The notes beneath the pieces were generated by a model. It ran no database searches and was not told where the DNA came from. It was given only the letters and a program-made list of their open reading frames with translations. Positions 34,972 through 43,743 of a stretch of DNA of 64,000 nt are shown piece by piece. Origin of the DNA: Natrarchaeobaculum aegyptiacum (GTDB lineage Archaea > Halobacteriota > Halobacteria > Halobacteriales > Natrialbaceae); the NCBI RefSeq assembly GCF_002156705.1, contig NZ_CP019893.1, positions 1,488,001-1,552,000 of the forward strand. Direction: 5' to 3'. The translations under genes and the position numbers were made by a program. How positions within the stretch are numbered: position 1 is the first letter of the stretch; every line of letters begins with the position of its first letter.

Positions 34972-36243
34972 TTACTCGAACCGGGCGTCCACGACGACGT
35001 GTTCGACGCCCGCGCTGTGGCTCTTGACCCGTCGTTTCTCGAGCACCTCGAGCTCCCGGTCAGCCCGATCCGCGGCGGTCTCGAGGCGCTCGAGCGGGCG
35101 ATCCCACAGCCGCGGTTCGGGCGTCGCCTCGTGGTAGTGGACGACGCCGCCGGGGGCGAGCGCCTCAAGGGCGTCGGGGAGGAACTCGTGGGCCTCGTCG
35201 GTGCGGGTGGCGTGGGGGCCGTCTGAACGAGCGGCGTGGGCCTCGTCGCTGGGGGGTGCAGGTTCGTCCGACTCCGCGTCGTGGCCGTCGTTTCTCGCCC
35301 CCGACGAATCGCTCGAGCCGTAGTAGCCCATCACGATCCGGTCGACCTCGAGGTCACCCGCGAGGTCCCGACAGTCGGTCATGTAGGCGTCGACGCGATC
35401 TGGGACGTCGTTCAGCATGGCGTTCTCGAGCAGGTAGCGGAAGGCAGTCGGGTTCAGTTCGGTAGCGGTGACCGAGGCACCGGCGCGAGCCATCGGGAGG
35501 GTGAAGTAGCCGATGCCGGCGAACATGTCGAAGACGCGCTCGCCCTCGCTCGCGAGGTCGCCCATCCGCGCGCGTTCGGCCTGGTTGCCCGGCGAGAACA
35601 TCACCTGCGCGGGATCGAGACCGTAGCGGGTGCCGTGTTCGGTGTGGATCGTCTCGGTATCTGCCTCGCCCGCGAGCAGTCGCGTCCGGGGCTCGCGGTA
35701 GGTTCCAGCCGCGCCGTCGTTCGCGATGCCCTCGTCTGCGAGCACGCTGTCGGCCTCGCCGTGGCACTCGAGCAGCGCCTCGGCGACGTCGGTCTCGTCT
35801 GCACAGTCGTCAGGCAGGCGAACGAGGATCACCGAGCCGATCACGGCCCACGAGCCCGGTGCAGACTCGAGGTCTGCGTCGCTCCAGCCCCACTCGGCGA
35901 GCAGGTCCTCGAGGTCCGGACTCCGGGGTTCGGGATCGACCTGTCGGACGACCTCGAGCACGCGCGTCTCCGCGGGTGGCTCGAGGACGGGGAGAGCGAC
36001 CCTGTCGGGGCCATCCTCGCGGGTCTTCGACCCGTTCGGTTGATTCGAGGGCTCCGCGTCGCGTCGCCCTCGCGCCTCCATGACCTTTCGGGAGTCGTCG
36101 TAGACGCCTTCGGCGCGAAGGGACGCGATGGCCGTCTCCGTGCGCGGCTTCTCGACGACGGCGGCGAGTGGCGCGTCGTCGGCTGCTGGCGGGAGCACGG
36201 CCTCGAGGTCGTCGGTCGCCGGCTGCTCGCCCCCGTCAGTCAT
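34972..36243 (-). CDS. taw2: tRNA(Phe) 4-demethylwyosine aminocarboxypropyltransferase-like protein (Taw2)
   Basis: 423 residues, Trm5/TYW2 family. Features: Trm5-like N-terminal domain, DPAQVMFSPGNQAERARMGD, SAM loop VFDMFAGIGYFTLPMA, and TATELNPTAFRYL. The motif after the SAM domain reads IVMGYYGSS instead of the NLP of Trm5 methylases, which favours Taw2, the aminocarboxypropyl transfer step of wybutosine-type modification at G37 of tRNA-Phe. A low-complexity Asp/His/Ala-rich insertion (about 305-350) follows. Starts inside the nmd3 end, overlapping 8 bases, so coupled. Confidence 0.85.
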   Translation of the reverse strand: MTDGGEQPATDDLEAVLPPAADDAPLAAVVEKPRTETAIASLRAEGVYDDSRKVMEARGRRDAEPSNQPNGSKTREDGPDRVALPVLEPPAETRVLEVVRQVDPEPRSPDLEDLLAEWGWSDADLESAPGSWAVIGSVILVRLPDDCADETDVAEALLECHGEADSVLADEGIANDGAAGTYREPRTRLLAGEADTETIHTEHGTRYGLDPAQVMFSPGNQAERARMGDLASEGERVFDMFAGIGYFTLPMARAGASVTATELNPTAFRYLLENAMLNDVPDRVDAYMTDCRDLAGDLEVDRIVMGYYGSSDSSGARNDGHDAESDEPAPPSDEAHAARSDGPHATRTDEAHEFLPDALEALAPGGVVHYHEATPEPRLWDRPLERLETAADRADRELEVLEKRRVKSHSAGVEHVVVDARFE

Positions 36244-37423
36244 CGCCCTCGTCGCGGTTCGCGTAGGGGTCGTAGGGCCCGGCGTCGTCGCCCCCGGTGT
36301 CCGGATCGGGGTCGGGGAGGATGTGAAGCCCGGCGCGGCTCTTGAGCACGGGAACGGTCTGGGCGTCGGGATCGAAGTAGTCCGGCCGCGAGACCGTCTT
36401 CGCCTGATAGGTTTCGGGATCGAGAATCTGGACCGCGTTCTCGTCCTCGACGGTGACGACCGTCGTCTCGACGCCGTCCTCGAGTCGGCCCAGTCGGCGC
36501 GCGTCGGGAGAGTTGCCCTCCTCGTAGCTGGCTTCGTAGCGCTCGCCGGTGGTGACGCGGGTGCCCTTGAGGTTGCCGTGGGCGCTGCGCACGAGGACGG
36601 GGCCGTCGTCGTCGCCGTTCGTGAGTTCGATGACGTCGCCGGGGATGTACGGCGGCAGGCGGACGGCGAAGGTGACCCGGTAGACCTCGTTGCCGTCTTC
36701 GTCCTCCGTGACGAGCGTCTCGGCGTCGTTGACGGTGCCGCCGAACTCCTCGACCATCTTGTTCGAGATCTTCTTGCCGATCTTGTTGGTCGAGACCTTC
36801 ATGTTCAGCCCCTCGTCGACCTCGCCCATCTCGGTGACGAAGGCGTTGCGGTCGCCCGTCGCCTCCATCTCGGCGACGACGGTGTTGGCGATTTCCTTCG
36901 CGCGGTCGATCTCCTCGCTCGTCGGCGTCCGATCCTCGGCACGGATCTGGACGATGCTGGCGTAGTAGTCGCCGGCGATCCGGCCACAGCGGGTACACGT
37001 CTGGCGGGCGATCTTCACCGGGATCATCACCTCCTCCTCGACGGGCGTCCCGCGGACGACGCCCGTGAAGTAACAGTGCATCCGGATCGTGTTCGGGTCG
37101 ACCTGCTCGGGTTCGACCTGCCAGGCGACGTCGTCGACGTCGACGTGAACCCCGAGGGCCGCACTGACCTCCTCGATCGCGACGTCGGTGTAGTCGTCTG
37201 CACCGACGTCGACCCAGCGGTTCCCACGATAGACGGCCCCACACTGGGCACAGACCCGCACGTCGATCCGGTCGGGGGCGTCGACGAAGTCGAAGTCCTC
37301 GAAGTAACAGGCGTCACAGAGGTCGACCTCCGCACCCGGCCGAAGGGGATCGGCTGCGTCGCTCCCGGACCGATCCGGCACCGGGTCCCCACACCGGGGA
37401 CAGAACGCACGCGACTCACTCAT
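36236..37423 (-). CDS. nmd3: NMD3-family ribosome biogenesis protein
   Basis: 395 residues. N-terminal zinc-binding region with CPRCGDPV, CDACYFEDFDF and CAQCGAVYRGNRW, then CTRCGRIAGDYY, the NMD3 signature. The remaining part contains the eIF5A-like and OB-like domains (YIPGDVIELTNGDD) and an acidic C-terminal tail. In eukaryotes NMD3 exports the large subunit; in archaea it probably binds 50S precursors. Upstream gene of the taw2 pair. Confidence 0.92.
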   Translation of the reverse strand: MSESRAFCPRCGDPVPDRSGSDAADPLRPGAEVDLCDACYFEDFDFVDAPDRIDVRVCAQCGAVYRGNRWVDVGADDYTDVAIEEVSAALGVHVDVDDVAWQVEPEQVDPNTIRMHCYFTGVVRGTPVEEEVMIPVKIARQTCTRCGRIAGDYYASIVQIRAEDRTPTSEEIDRAKEIANTVVAEMEATGDRNAFVTEMGEVDEGLNMKVSTNKIGKKISNKMVEEFGGTVNDAETLVTEDEDGNEVYRVTFAVRLPPYIPGDVIELTNGDDDGPVLVRSAHGNLKGTRVTTGERYEASYEEGNSPDARRLGRLEDGVETTVVTVEDENAVQILDPETYQAKTVSRPDYFDPDAQTVPVLKSRAGLHILPDPDPDTGGDDAGPYDPYANRDEGDD

Positions 37424-37521
37424 TGTCCGTACTAGTTAACTGAGCGAGTTAAGCACCGCGCTCTCGAGTTCGTCCCTCGAGTCTATCGGCCGGATTTCAC
37501 AGTCGTCTCGAGATTCCTAGA

Positions 37522-37550
37522 TTTCCACCCGAAACAGAGGGGTTCGAAAC
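37522..37550 (+). repeat. ORB-like origin recognition box 1
   Basis: TTTCCACCCGAAACAGAGGG followed by GTTCGAAAC. This matches the haloarchaeal ORB layout: a short dyad TTTC/GAAA followed by the G-string GAGGGGTT. Confidence 0.45.
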
Positions 37551-37724
37551 GGGAGTGGAGAAACTCGAGAAACGTCGATATGGGGCCCCAGAGGGCACTC
37601 ATATGCGAGTTCTCGGAGTTCGAGAGACCAGTTCCCCTGCCGCTCGAGCAGGGGGCGTCGCTGTGTCAGACGCACGTCAGACACAGCCGTGCGAGTGGCT
37701 GTCAGACGTGGTCGCGTCCCGGGG

Positions 37725-37752
37725 TCTCCACGCGAAATGGAGGGGTTCAGCG
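37725..37752 (+). repeat. ORB-like origin recognition box 2
   Basis: TCTCCACGCGAAATGGAGGG followed by GTTCAGCG, same orientation as box 1 and about 203 bases away. Dyad CTCCA/TGGAG plus G-string. Confidence 0.42.
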
Positions 37753-37836
37753 CGACCGCTCGCGTAGTGACGGAGTCTCGAGATGTCACCGATCCCAGTG
37801 GTGAGGCTTATTCGGCTCGAGCGCCTAGGGAGGGGT

Positions 37837-38712
37837 ATGAACTGGCAGGCGGACTGGGGTCTTCGCTTTCGGATGTTCCTGACGATGTTCCTGCTGTTCG
37901 CCCTCTATATCGTCTTCGCGGGCGTGATTACCGCCTATTACGGCGGTGGGCTGGCGGTGTTCGCGTTGCTTTTCGGCGGCATGTCCCTCGTCCAGTACTA
38001 CTTCAGCGACACGCTCACCCTCAAGACGATGGGGGCGAAGGAAGTCTCCCCCGAGGAGTATCCGCAACTGCACGGGTCGGTCGAACGACTCTCCCAGCAG
38101 GCCGACCTCCCCAAGCCCAGAGTAGCGGTCATCGACTCGAACGTCCCCAACGCCTTCGCGACCGGTCGCAACCAGAAGAACGCCGCCGTCGCGGTGACGA
38201 CCGGCCTGATGAATACCCTCGAGCGCGACGAACTCGACGGCGTCATCGCCCACGAACTCGCCCACGTCAAGAATCGGGACATGATGGTGATGACCATCGC
38301 CTCGTTCCTCTCGACCATCGCGTTCATGATCGTCCGCTGGGGGGCACTCTTCGGCGGCGGTCGAAACCGACAGGGCGGCGGCATCGTCGTCGCCATCGGC
38401 GTCTCGCTGGTCGTCTGGATCATCAGCTACATTCTGATCCGCGCGCTCTCACGGTACCGCGAGTACGCCGCCGACCGCGGTGCCGCCGCGATCACCGGCA
38501 ACCCGACTGCGCTCGCCTCCGCACTCATGAAGATCGCCGGCGAGATGGACCGCGTCCCCAAAAACGACATGCGCGAAGAGGCCGAGATGAACGCCTTCTT
38601 CATCATCCCGATCAAGTCCGGCATCGTCGGGCAACTCTTTAGCACCCACCCGCCGACCGAAAAGCGCGTCGAACAGCTTCGGGACCTCGAGCGTGAACTG
38701 GCGACCGCCTGA
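37837..38712 (+). CDS. htpX: HtpX-family membrane zinc metalloprotease
   Basis: 291 residues from ATG 37837 (MNWQADWGLRFRMFLTMFLL). Two N-terminal transmembrane helices, catalytic HELAHVKNRD zinc site, two more helices, the third ligand region EYAADRGAA and a C-terminal STHPPTEKRVEQL. Degrades damaged membrane proteins in other organisms. The upstream 18 codons of the frame are left out because they lack a hydrophobic or conserved match. Confidence 0.93.
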   Translation: MNWQADWGLRFRMFLTMFLLFALYIVFAGVITAYYGGGLAVFALLFGGMSLVQYYFSDTLTLKTMGAKEVSPEEYPQLHGSVERLSQQADLPKPRVAVIDSNVPNAFATGRNQKNAAVAVTTGLMNTLERDELDGVIAHELAHVKNRDMMVMTIASFLSTIAFMIVRWGALFGGGRNRQGGGIVVAIGVSLVVWIISYILIRALSRYREYAADRGAAAITGNPTALASALMKIAGEMDRVPKNDMREEAEMNAFFIIPIKSGIVGQLFSTHPPTEKRVEQLRDLERELATA

Positions 38713-38776
38713 GACTGCTCTCGGTACCGAACAGCCCTTCGAAGCCCTTTTGCACTGGCCCCCGGAACTACCAACC

Positions 38777-39028
38777 ATGCTCGAGCGCGAGCGGATCATC
38801 GAAATCGTCGTCGCCGTCGCTGCAGTGTTCGTCATGATCGGCGCGATGCTCTGGATCGGTACGACCTACGGCGGCGACAACGGCGTCCTCACGACCGACG
38901 GTGCCGAAGTTCTCGTCGGCGCGATGGTCGGATTCATCGTCCTCCTGCTGGGCGTTGGGCTCGTCCTGGCGTACGTCATGAACGAACCCGAAGGGTTCGA
39001 CGACGACGCAGACGCCCAGAGCTTCTGA
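38777..39028 (+). CDS. Small two-helix membrane protein
   Basis: 83 residues starting MLERERIIEIVVAVAAVFVM. Two transmembrane helices (about 8-28 and 45-67) and an acidic C-terminal tail (EGFDDDADAQSF). Lies 64 bases after htpX on the same strand, so may be cotranscribed. Function unknown. Confidence 0.7.
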   Translation: MLERERIIEIVVAVAAVFVMIGAMLWIGTTYGGDNGVLTTDGAEVLVGAMVGFIVLLLGVGLVLAYVMNEPEGFDDDADAQSF

Positions 39029-39076
39029 GTGGCCGCGTTTCGGATCCAGTCCGGTGCAAGGTGCGCGCCGAGACGC

Positions 39077-41227
39077 TCACGGCGTCGGCGGGTCGCCATC
39101 GTAGGCGTCGTGCCCGCCGTAAAAGTTCAGCATCGCGAACTTCAACTTCTCCGGGTCGATATCGACCAGTTCCTCGCGCTCTTCGTGGGGGAACGTGCCG
39201 TTGACGCTGTATCGACCCAGATCTGACTTCGCACTGCGGGAGTAGCGTGCGTCGAGTAGCGCGCGGACGCCGACGTCCTCTGGCGAGCGGATCACCCGGC
39301 CGAGAGCCTGCCTCGTCTTCCTGATCGTCGGAATCTCGACGGCGTAGCGCCAGCCAGTCTCGGTTCCGTCGAACGCCGCGTCGTAGGCCTCCTGGACCGC
39401 TTCCGCACGGTCGTCCAGGTGCGGGTACGGAACTCCCACGACGAGCACCGTCTGGGCATCGTCGCCGTCGAAACTGACCCCCTCCGCGAGGGTTCCCCAC
39501 AGGGAGGTACAGAGAATCGCGTCGTCGTCGGCGACGAACGACTGGCGGACCGCCTCGACCGACTCACCGGGCTCGTCCAGATAGACCGTCGCCGACGACA
39601 GGCGCTCGAGGCGCTCGGCGTAGCGGCTGGCCTCCCCGTAGTTAGGGAAGAACGCGAGCGTGTTCCCCGGCGTCATCCGGACGGCGTCGTGGATCGTCCC
39701 GGTGACCGTCTCCTGGACGTCGGCGTCGTCCCGGTCCGAGGCGAACAGCGGCGGGGTCTCGACGGCGAACGTCTGTCGGTTCTCGGCCGGGAACTGCAGC
39801 CCGTAGGCCATCGTCACCGGATCGGAGAGCCCGAGGACGTCCTCGGTGACGTCGAACGGCTGGATCGTCGCGCTCATCAGGACCGTCGCGGAGACCTCCT
39901 CGAAGAGCTGGCCGGTCACCTGCCGCGGCAGGCAGGTGTAGAGTTCGGCCCGGCCGTAGACCTCGTCGGTCCCGGCGTCACGGGTGACCGAGACGACGGG
40001 ATAAAGCCCCTCCGCCGCCCCTTCGTCCATCCAGGCGCTGACGAACGCCGCCGACTGCAGGGTCTGACACTCCGCCCGCGTGGCCGTCTCGCCCTCGCGA
40101 TAGGCCTCCTCGTACTGCTCGTCGAGTTCACGGCCAAGCTTCGCCGCCGCCTCGAGGTCGTCGCCGATCCCCCGGCCCGAATACCGCTTCAAGAACGCGA
40201 GCGTGAGGTCGTCACGACGGTCCTCGTTGGCGATGGGGACGTCCTCCCACGTCTCGCCGACCGATTCCCGGTCGCCAAAACCGAAGGAATCCTCGTAGGT
40301 CTCGACGAGTGCGTCGTAGAACGCCCGGATGACGTTCGCCGCGTCCTCGGCACGCGGGTCGTCTGCCCCCTCGAGTTCGTCGAGTGCCGACTCGAGCGTG
40401 CGCTCGGAGCAGGTTCGGGTCGCGTGCTCTCGAGCGGCGTCCTCGACGTTGTGGGCCTCGTCGAAGACCGCGATGACGTCCTCGGGGTCGCGCCCGAGCC
40501 AGCGGAAAAACTGCTGGCGAATCGTCGAGTCGAGCAGGTGGTGGTAGTTACAGACCACCAGATCGACGCCCTCGATGCCCTCCTTCAGGAGTTCGTAGCC
40601 ACAGAAGCCCTCGCGCTCGGCGTACTCGTAGATCTCCTCGGGCGTCCGGACGTCGTCGTACAGCCACGCGAAGAAGTCGTCCGTGTCCCCGGTCAGGTTG
40701 TTCCGATAGTAGTCACAGACGTTCGCTTCTTCGAGGTCCGCGAGTCGGTCCTCGACCGACTCGAGTTCGTCCATGACGGCCGCACGGGCGTCTGCCGCGC
40801 CAGCGTCGCCGTCCCGACTCTCTGCGAGCAGGTCGCGCTGGCGACGCTCGAGCTGGGACCGGTCGCGTTCGGCGTCGACGAGCGCGCGGGTGTTGTCACG
40901 CAACGCCTGACACTCCTCGTAACCGACGTCGATGTGACACATCGACCCCTTTCCCTTGAACACGATGGCGCGGATGTCCTCCTCGCGAGCGATTGCCCGC
41001 GCCTCGGCGACGAACTGGCGCATCTGCTGGTGGACGTTCGTCGTGATCACGACCGTCTTGCCCTGCTGGCGAGCCACCTCGAGGGCCGGCACGAGCGACG
41101 AGAGCGTCTTGCCGGTCCCGCAGGCCCCCTCGAAGAGGACGTCCTGCCCGCGGCTGAGCGCGTTGGCGATCCGGTCCATCGCCTCCTGCTGGTTCTCGTA
41201 GGGCCGCTCGTACGGAAAGAACCGCAT
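39077..41227 (-). CDS. XPD/DinG-like Fe-S DNA helicase
   Basis: 716 residues from ATG 41227; GTG 41248 would add seven residues. Walker A GACGTGKT (34-41), Fe-S cysteines beginning C97 and C106 with CDYY and GFCGYEL further on, CNYHHLLD, DEAH box VFDEAHNVEDAA, and motif VI ALGRVIRSPEDVGVRALLD. Between the cysteines a coiled segment (DAERDRSQLERRQRDLLAES) is unusually long. Function: 5'-3' unwinding in repair, by family. This is the second Fe-S helicase in the window, less than 5 kb from the first. Confidence 0.9.
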   Translation of the reverse strand: MRFFPYERPYENQQEAMDRIANALSRGQDVLFEGACGTGKTLSSLVPALEVARQQGKTVVITTNVHQQMRQFVAEARAIAREEDIRAIVFKGKGSMCHIDVGYEECQALRDNTRALVDAERDRSQLERRQRDLLAESRDGDAGAADARAAVMDELESVEDRLADLEEANVCDYYRNNLTGDTDDFFAWLYDDVRTPEEIYEYAEREGFCGYELLKEGIEGVDLVVCNYHHLLDSTIRQQFFRWLGRDPEDVIAVFDEAHNVEDAAREHATRTCSERTLESALDELEGADDPRAEDAANVIRAFYDALVETYEDSFGFGDRESVGETWEDVPIANEDRRDDLTLAFLKRYSGRGIGDDLEAAAKLGRELDEQYEEAYREGETATRAECQTLQSAAFVSAWMDEGAAEGLYPVVSVTRDAGTDEVYGRAELYTCLPRQVTGQLFEEVSATVLMSATIQPFDVTEDVLGLSDPVTMAYGLQFPAENRQTFAVETPPLFASDRDDADVQETVTGTIHDAVRMTPGNTLAFFPNYGEASRYAERLERLSSATVYLDEPGESVEAVRQSFVADDDAILCTSLWGTLAEGVSFDGDDAQTVLVVGVPYPHLDDRAEAVQEAYDAAFDGTETGWRYAVEIPTIRKTRQALGRVIRSPEDVGVRALLDARYSRSAKSDLGRYSVNGTFPHEEREELVDIDPEKLKFAMLNFYGGHDAYDGDPPTP

Positions 41228-41360
41228 GTACCCGCTCGAGTCTGCCACGATACGTGAGTGGTTCCCGCTCCGATAAAAGCGTTCGTCCCTGGTCGCTATG
41301 CTATGGGTCACTCGAGGATGCGGCTGTGGCGGGTGGCAAAGGAACGCTGAATCCGTGGTC
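41228..41360. other. Intergenic DNA left of the palindromic element
   Basis: No gene seen; contains the promoter side of the helicase gene on the minus strand. Confidence 0.4.
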
Positions 41361-41683
41361 AACACCACGAAAGCCCCTGCCGGCGTCCAGTCGATGGCCT
41401 GGCGAGACGCTTCGCGCCTCGCTGGCATTCGCTTACTCCGTTCGCGAATAGCTCGCTGCGCGCTTCGGTCGCTCTGCTCCCTCCAGTGCTTGCGTCGCCC
41501 GTCTTCCCGGACGGCGGCAGCCCCTTTCATTCCCACCCATATCTCCAGACCGATCAGCCACAGCGGGTGGGAATGAAAGGGGCCGATCCGCTCGATCCGT
41601 CCCCGACGACGCAAGCACTGCAGTGTAACGAAGCGCGCAGCGAGTCGCGGATGGTTGAGCGGATCGGGGGCTTTCGTGGTGTT
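41361..41683. repeat. 323-bp element with nested perfect inverted repeats
   Basis: Terminal inverted repeats AACACCACGAAAGCCCC (41361-41377) and its exact complement (41667-41683). Inside, in nested order: CTCGCTGCGCGCTTCG (41452-41467) with 41629-41644; AGTGCTTGCGTCG (41485-41497) with 41607-41619; CCCCTTTCATTCCCACCC (41521-41538) with 41565-41582. All four pairs are perfect, giving one long branched hairpin with a 26-base end loop. No coding sequence. It may be a MITE-like element or a structured RNA; no target-site duplication was found. Confidence 0.8.
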
Positions 41684-41788
41684 CAGAAGAAAAACCGGTC
41701 ACCCAATCGAGTAACTGAATACGGCTCGTCGAAACGAACCCACAGATCCGATCCAAGATTCAATAGCCTCGCCGACCGACGACCACGT

Positions 41789-42346
41789 ATGCGACTGTTC
41801 GTCAGCGTCGACCTGCCCGACGACCTCGCGGAACCGGTCGCGGACCTGCAGTCGGAGTTCAGCGAGGCAAGCGGCCTCAATTTCACCGATCCCGAACAGG
41901 CCCACGTCACGCTGAAGTTCCTCGGCGAGGTCGACGAGGATCGCGTTCCAGACCTCGAGCGCGAACTCGAGGCCGCCGTTTCCGACGCGGACGTCGACTC
42001 CTTCCGGGTTCGCTACGGCGGCCTCGGCGTGTTTTGGAGCCTCGAGTACATTAGCGTCGTCTGGCTCGGGGTCGAGGAAGGCGGTGCAGAACTGACCCGG
42101 CTCCACGAGGCCATCGAATCGCGGACGACCGCGATGGGGTTCGACGCCGAGGACCACGACTTCACGCCCCACGTCACGCTCGCCCGGATGGAACACGCCG
42201 GCGGGAAGGAGCTGGTCCAGAAGCTGGTCACCGAGCGCGAGCCGACGGTGGGCGAGACGACGGTCGAGTCGGTCCGGCTCACCGAGAGCACGCTGACGGA
42301 CGAGGGACCGGTGTACTCGACGGTCGCTGCGTTCTCGCTCGAGTAG
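41789..42346 (+). CDS. thpR: RNA 2',3'-cyclic phosphodiesterase
   Basis: 185 residues. Two HxTx motifs, HVTLKFLG and HVTLARM, place it in the 2H phosphoesterase (LigT/ThpR) family. It opens RNA 2',3'-cyclic phosphates, likely in tRNA intron processing. The start is ATG 41789 ([16 protein letters not shown]), a canonical N-terminus; longer frames run into the palindromic element. Confidence 0.93.
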   Translation: MRLFVSVDLPDDLAEPVADLQSEFSEASGLNFTDPEQAHVTLKFLGEVDEDRVPDLERELEAAVSDADVDSFRVRYGGLGVFWSLEYISVVWLGVEEGGAELTRLHEAIESRTTAMGFDAEDHDFTPHVTLARMEHAGGKELVQKLVTEREPTVGETTVESVRLTESTLTDEGPVYSTVAAFSLE

Positions 42347-42482
42347 TCGGACACCCAGCGAGGTGAGTCACGATCACCGCTACCCCCGCGAAACGCGCCC
42401 GGAGGCGGCCACAGGGGCCACTCGAGGGCCCGCCCCCCAGATGGACAAGATTTTAAGCCAGCGTGGGCTACGTGCGGCTACT

Positions 42483-42635
42483 ATGGGCAAGAAATCGAAG
42501 GGCAAGAAGAAGCGGCTTGCCAAACTCGACAAGCAGAACAGTCGCGTGCCGACGTGGGTCATGGTCAAGACCGACATGGAAGTCACCCAGAACCCGAAGC
42601 GACGCAACTGGCGGCGTAGCAACACTGACGAGTAA
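42483..42635 (+). CDS. rpl39e: 50S ribosomal protein L39e
   Basis: 50 residues, strongly basic: [50 protein letters not shown]. Complete and typical in length; a peptide exit-tunnel protein. First gene of the L39e-L31e-aIF6 unit, with only two bases between its stop and the L31e start. Confidence 0.97.
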   Translation: MGKKSKGKKKRLAKLDKQNSRVPTWVMVKTDMEVTQNPKRRNWRRSNTDE

Positions 42636-42637
42636 CC

Positions 42638-42916
42638 ATGAGTGCCAGTGATTTCGACGAACGCGTCGTGACGGTTCCGCTGCGCGACGTCAAGAAAGGC
42701 CCCAACCACGAGGCCGCAGACCTCGCGATGCGACTCGTCCGTGAACACCTCGCGAAACACTTCGCGGTCGACGAAGACGCCATCCGCCTCGACCCCTCGA
42801 TCAACGAGGAGATCTGGGCAAACGGGAAATCCAACCCGCCGCGCAAGCTCCGCGTCCGCGCCGCACGCTTCGACGAGGAGGGCGAGGCGGTCGTCGAGGC
42901 CGAGGTCGCCGAGTAA
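42638..42916 (+). CDS. rpl31e: 50S ribosomal protein L31e
   Basis: 92 residues: [55 protein letters not shown]. Normal length. Sits between L39e and aIF-6 in one tight operon with gaps of two bases on each side. Confidence 0.96.
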   Translation: MSASDFDERVVTVPLRDVKKGPNHEAADLAMRLVREHLAKHFAVDEDAIRLDPSINEEIWANGKSNPPRKLRVRAARFDEEGEAVVEAEVAE

Positions 42917-42918
42917 AC

Positions 42919-43584
42919 TTGCAACGTCTCGCCTTCGCCGGGTCGTCGTACGTCGGCGTCTTCGCCAGCGCGACGAACTCGAGCGTGCTCGTCCGCCCCG
43001 ACGTCGACGACGACGTCCTCGACGAGCTAGAAGCCGAACTCGAGGTCCCCGTCGTCCCCACGACCGTCGGCGGTTCCTCGACGGTCGGTGCGCTAGCAAC
43101 CGGTAACGAAAACGGCATCCTCGTCAGCGCGCGCGTCCTCGAGTACGAACGCGAGCGGCTCGAGGAGACCGTCGACGTTCCCGTCGCGGAACTCCCGGGA
43201 ACGATCAACGCCGCCGGCAACGTCGTGCTCGCCAACGACTACGGCGCGTACGTCCACCCCGACCTCTCGCGCGAGGCGATCCAGGTGGTCAAAGACGCAC
43301 TCGAGGTGCCCGTCGAGCGCGGCGACCTCGCAGGTGTCCGCACCGTGGGGACGGCCGCCGTCGCGACCAACACCGGCGTGCTCTGTCACCCGAAGGCGAC
43401 CGACGGAGAACTCGACCATCTGGAGGACGTCCTCGACGTCCGGGCCGACGTGGGCACGATCAACTACGGGGCCCCGCTCGTGGGCTCGGGACTGGTCGCC
43501 AACGAGGCCGGCTACGTCGTCGGTGAGGACACCACCGGCCCGGAACTCGGCCGTATCGAGGACGCACTCGGCTACATCGACTGA
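42919..43584 (+). CDS. tif6: Translation initiation factor aIF-6
   Basis: 221 residues with the five-fold pseudo-repeat of the family ([80 protein letters not shown]). Binds L14/L24e side of the large subunit to prevent joining. The codon at the start is TTG (42919-42921), two bases after the L31e stop; no nearby ATG in frame gives the family's N-terminus, so TTG is the likely start. Confidence 0.93.
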   Translation: MQRLAFAGSSYVGVFASATNSSVLVRPDVDDDVLDELEAELEVPVVPTTVGGSSTVGALATGNENGILVSARVLEYERERLEETVDVPVAELPGTINAAGNVVLANDYGAYVHPDLSREAIQVVKDALEVPVERGDLAGVRTVGTAAVATNTGVLCHPKATDGELDHLEDVLDVRADVGTINYGAPLVGSGLVANEAGYVVGEDTTGPELGRIEDALGYID

Positions 43585-43743
43585 AACCAACTCGAGGGCT
43601 CGACGCCCGTTCTTCTCCCGGTTCGCTCTCCGAGCACTGGAAACGCGACTGCAGAGAGCCAGCGATAGCGCGTCTCGATGACTCAAAACCGATTTTGAGC
43701 CTACGTGACGATGTTATGATAGTACCACCAAGGGGAAGATGCT

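Larger units (their letters stand above)
37424..37836. other. Intergenic stretch between nmd3 and htpX with two ORB-like boxes
   Basis: 413 bases with no gene. Besides two ORB-like sequences (separate entries) it holds a hairpin CCCCTGC...GCAGGGG near 37636-37655 and a cluster of CAGAC/GTCTG repeats at 37662-37710, plus scattered CTCGAG. A bidirectional promoter for nmd3 and htpX must lie at its ends. Confidence 0.5.

Noticed and set aside
41361-41683. SRP 7S RNA as identity of the palindromic element
   Set aside because: The long-rod shape was tempting, but no SRP helix 8 motif was found and the ends are terminal inverted repeats.
41361-41683. Insertion sequence
   Set aside because: No transposase frame inside and no target-site duplication, so only a MITE-like reading remains possible.
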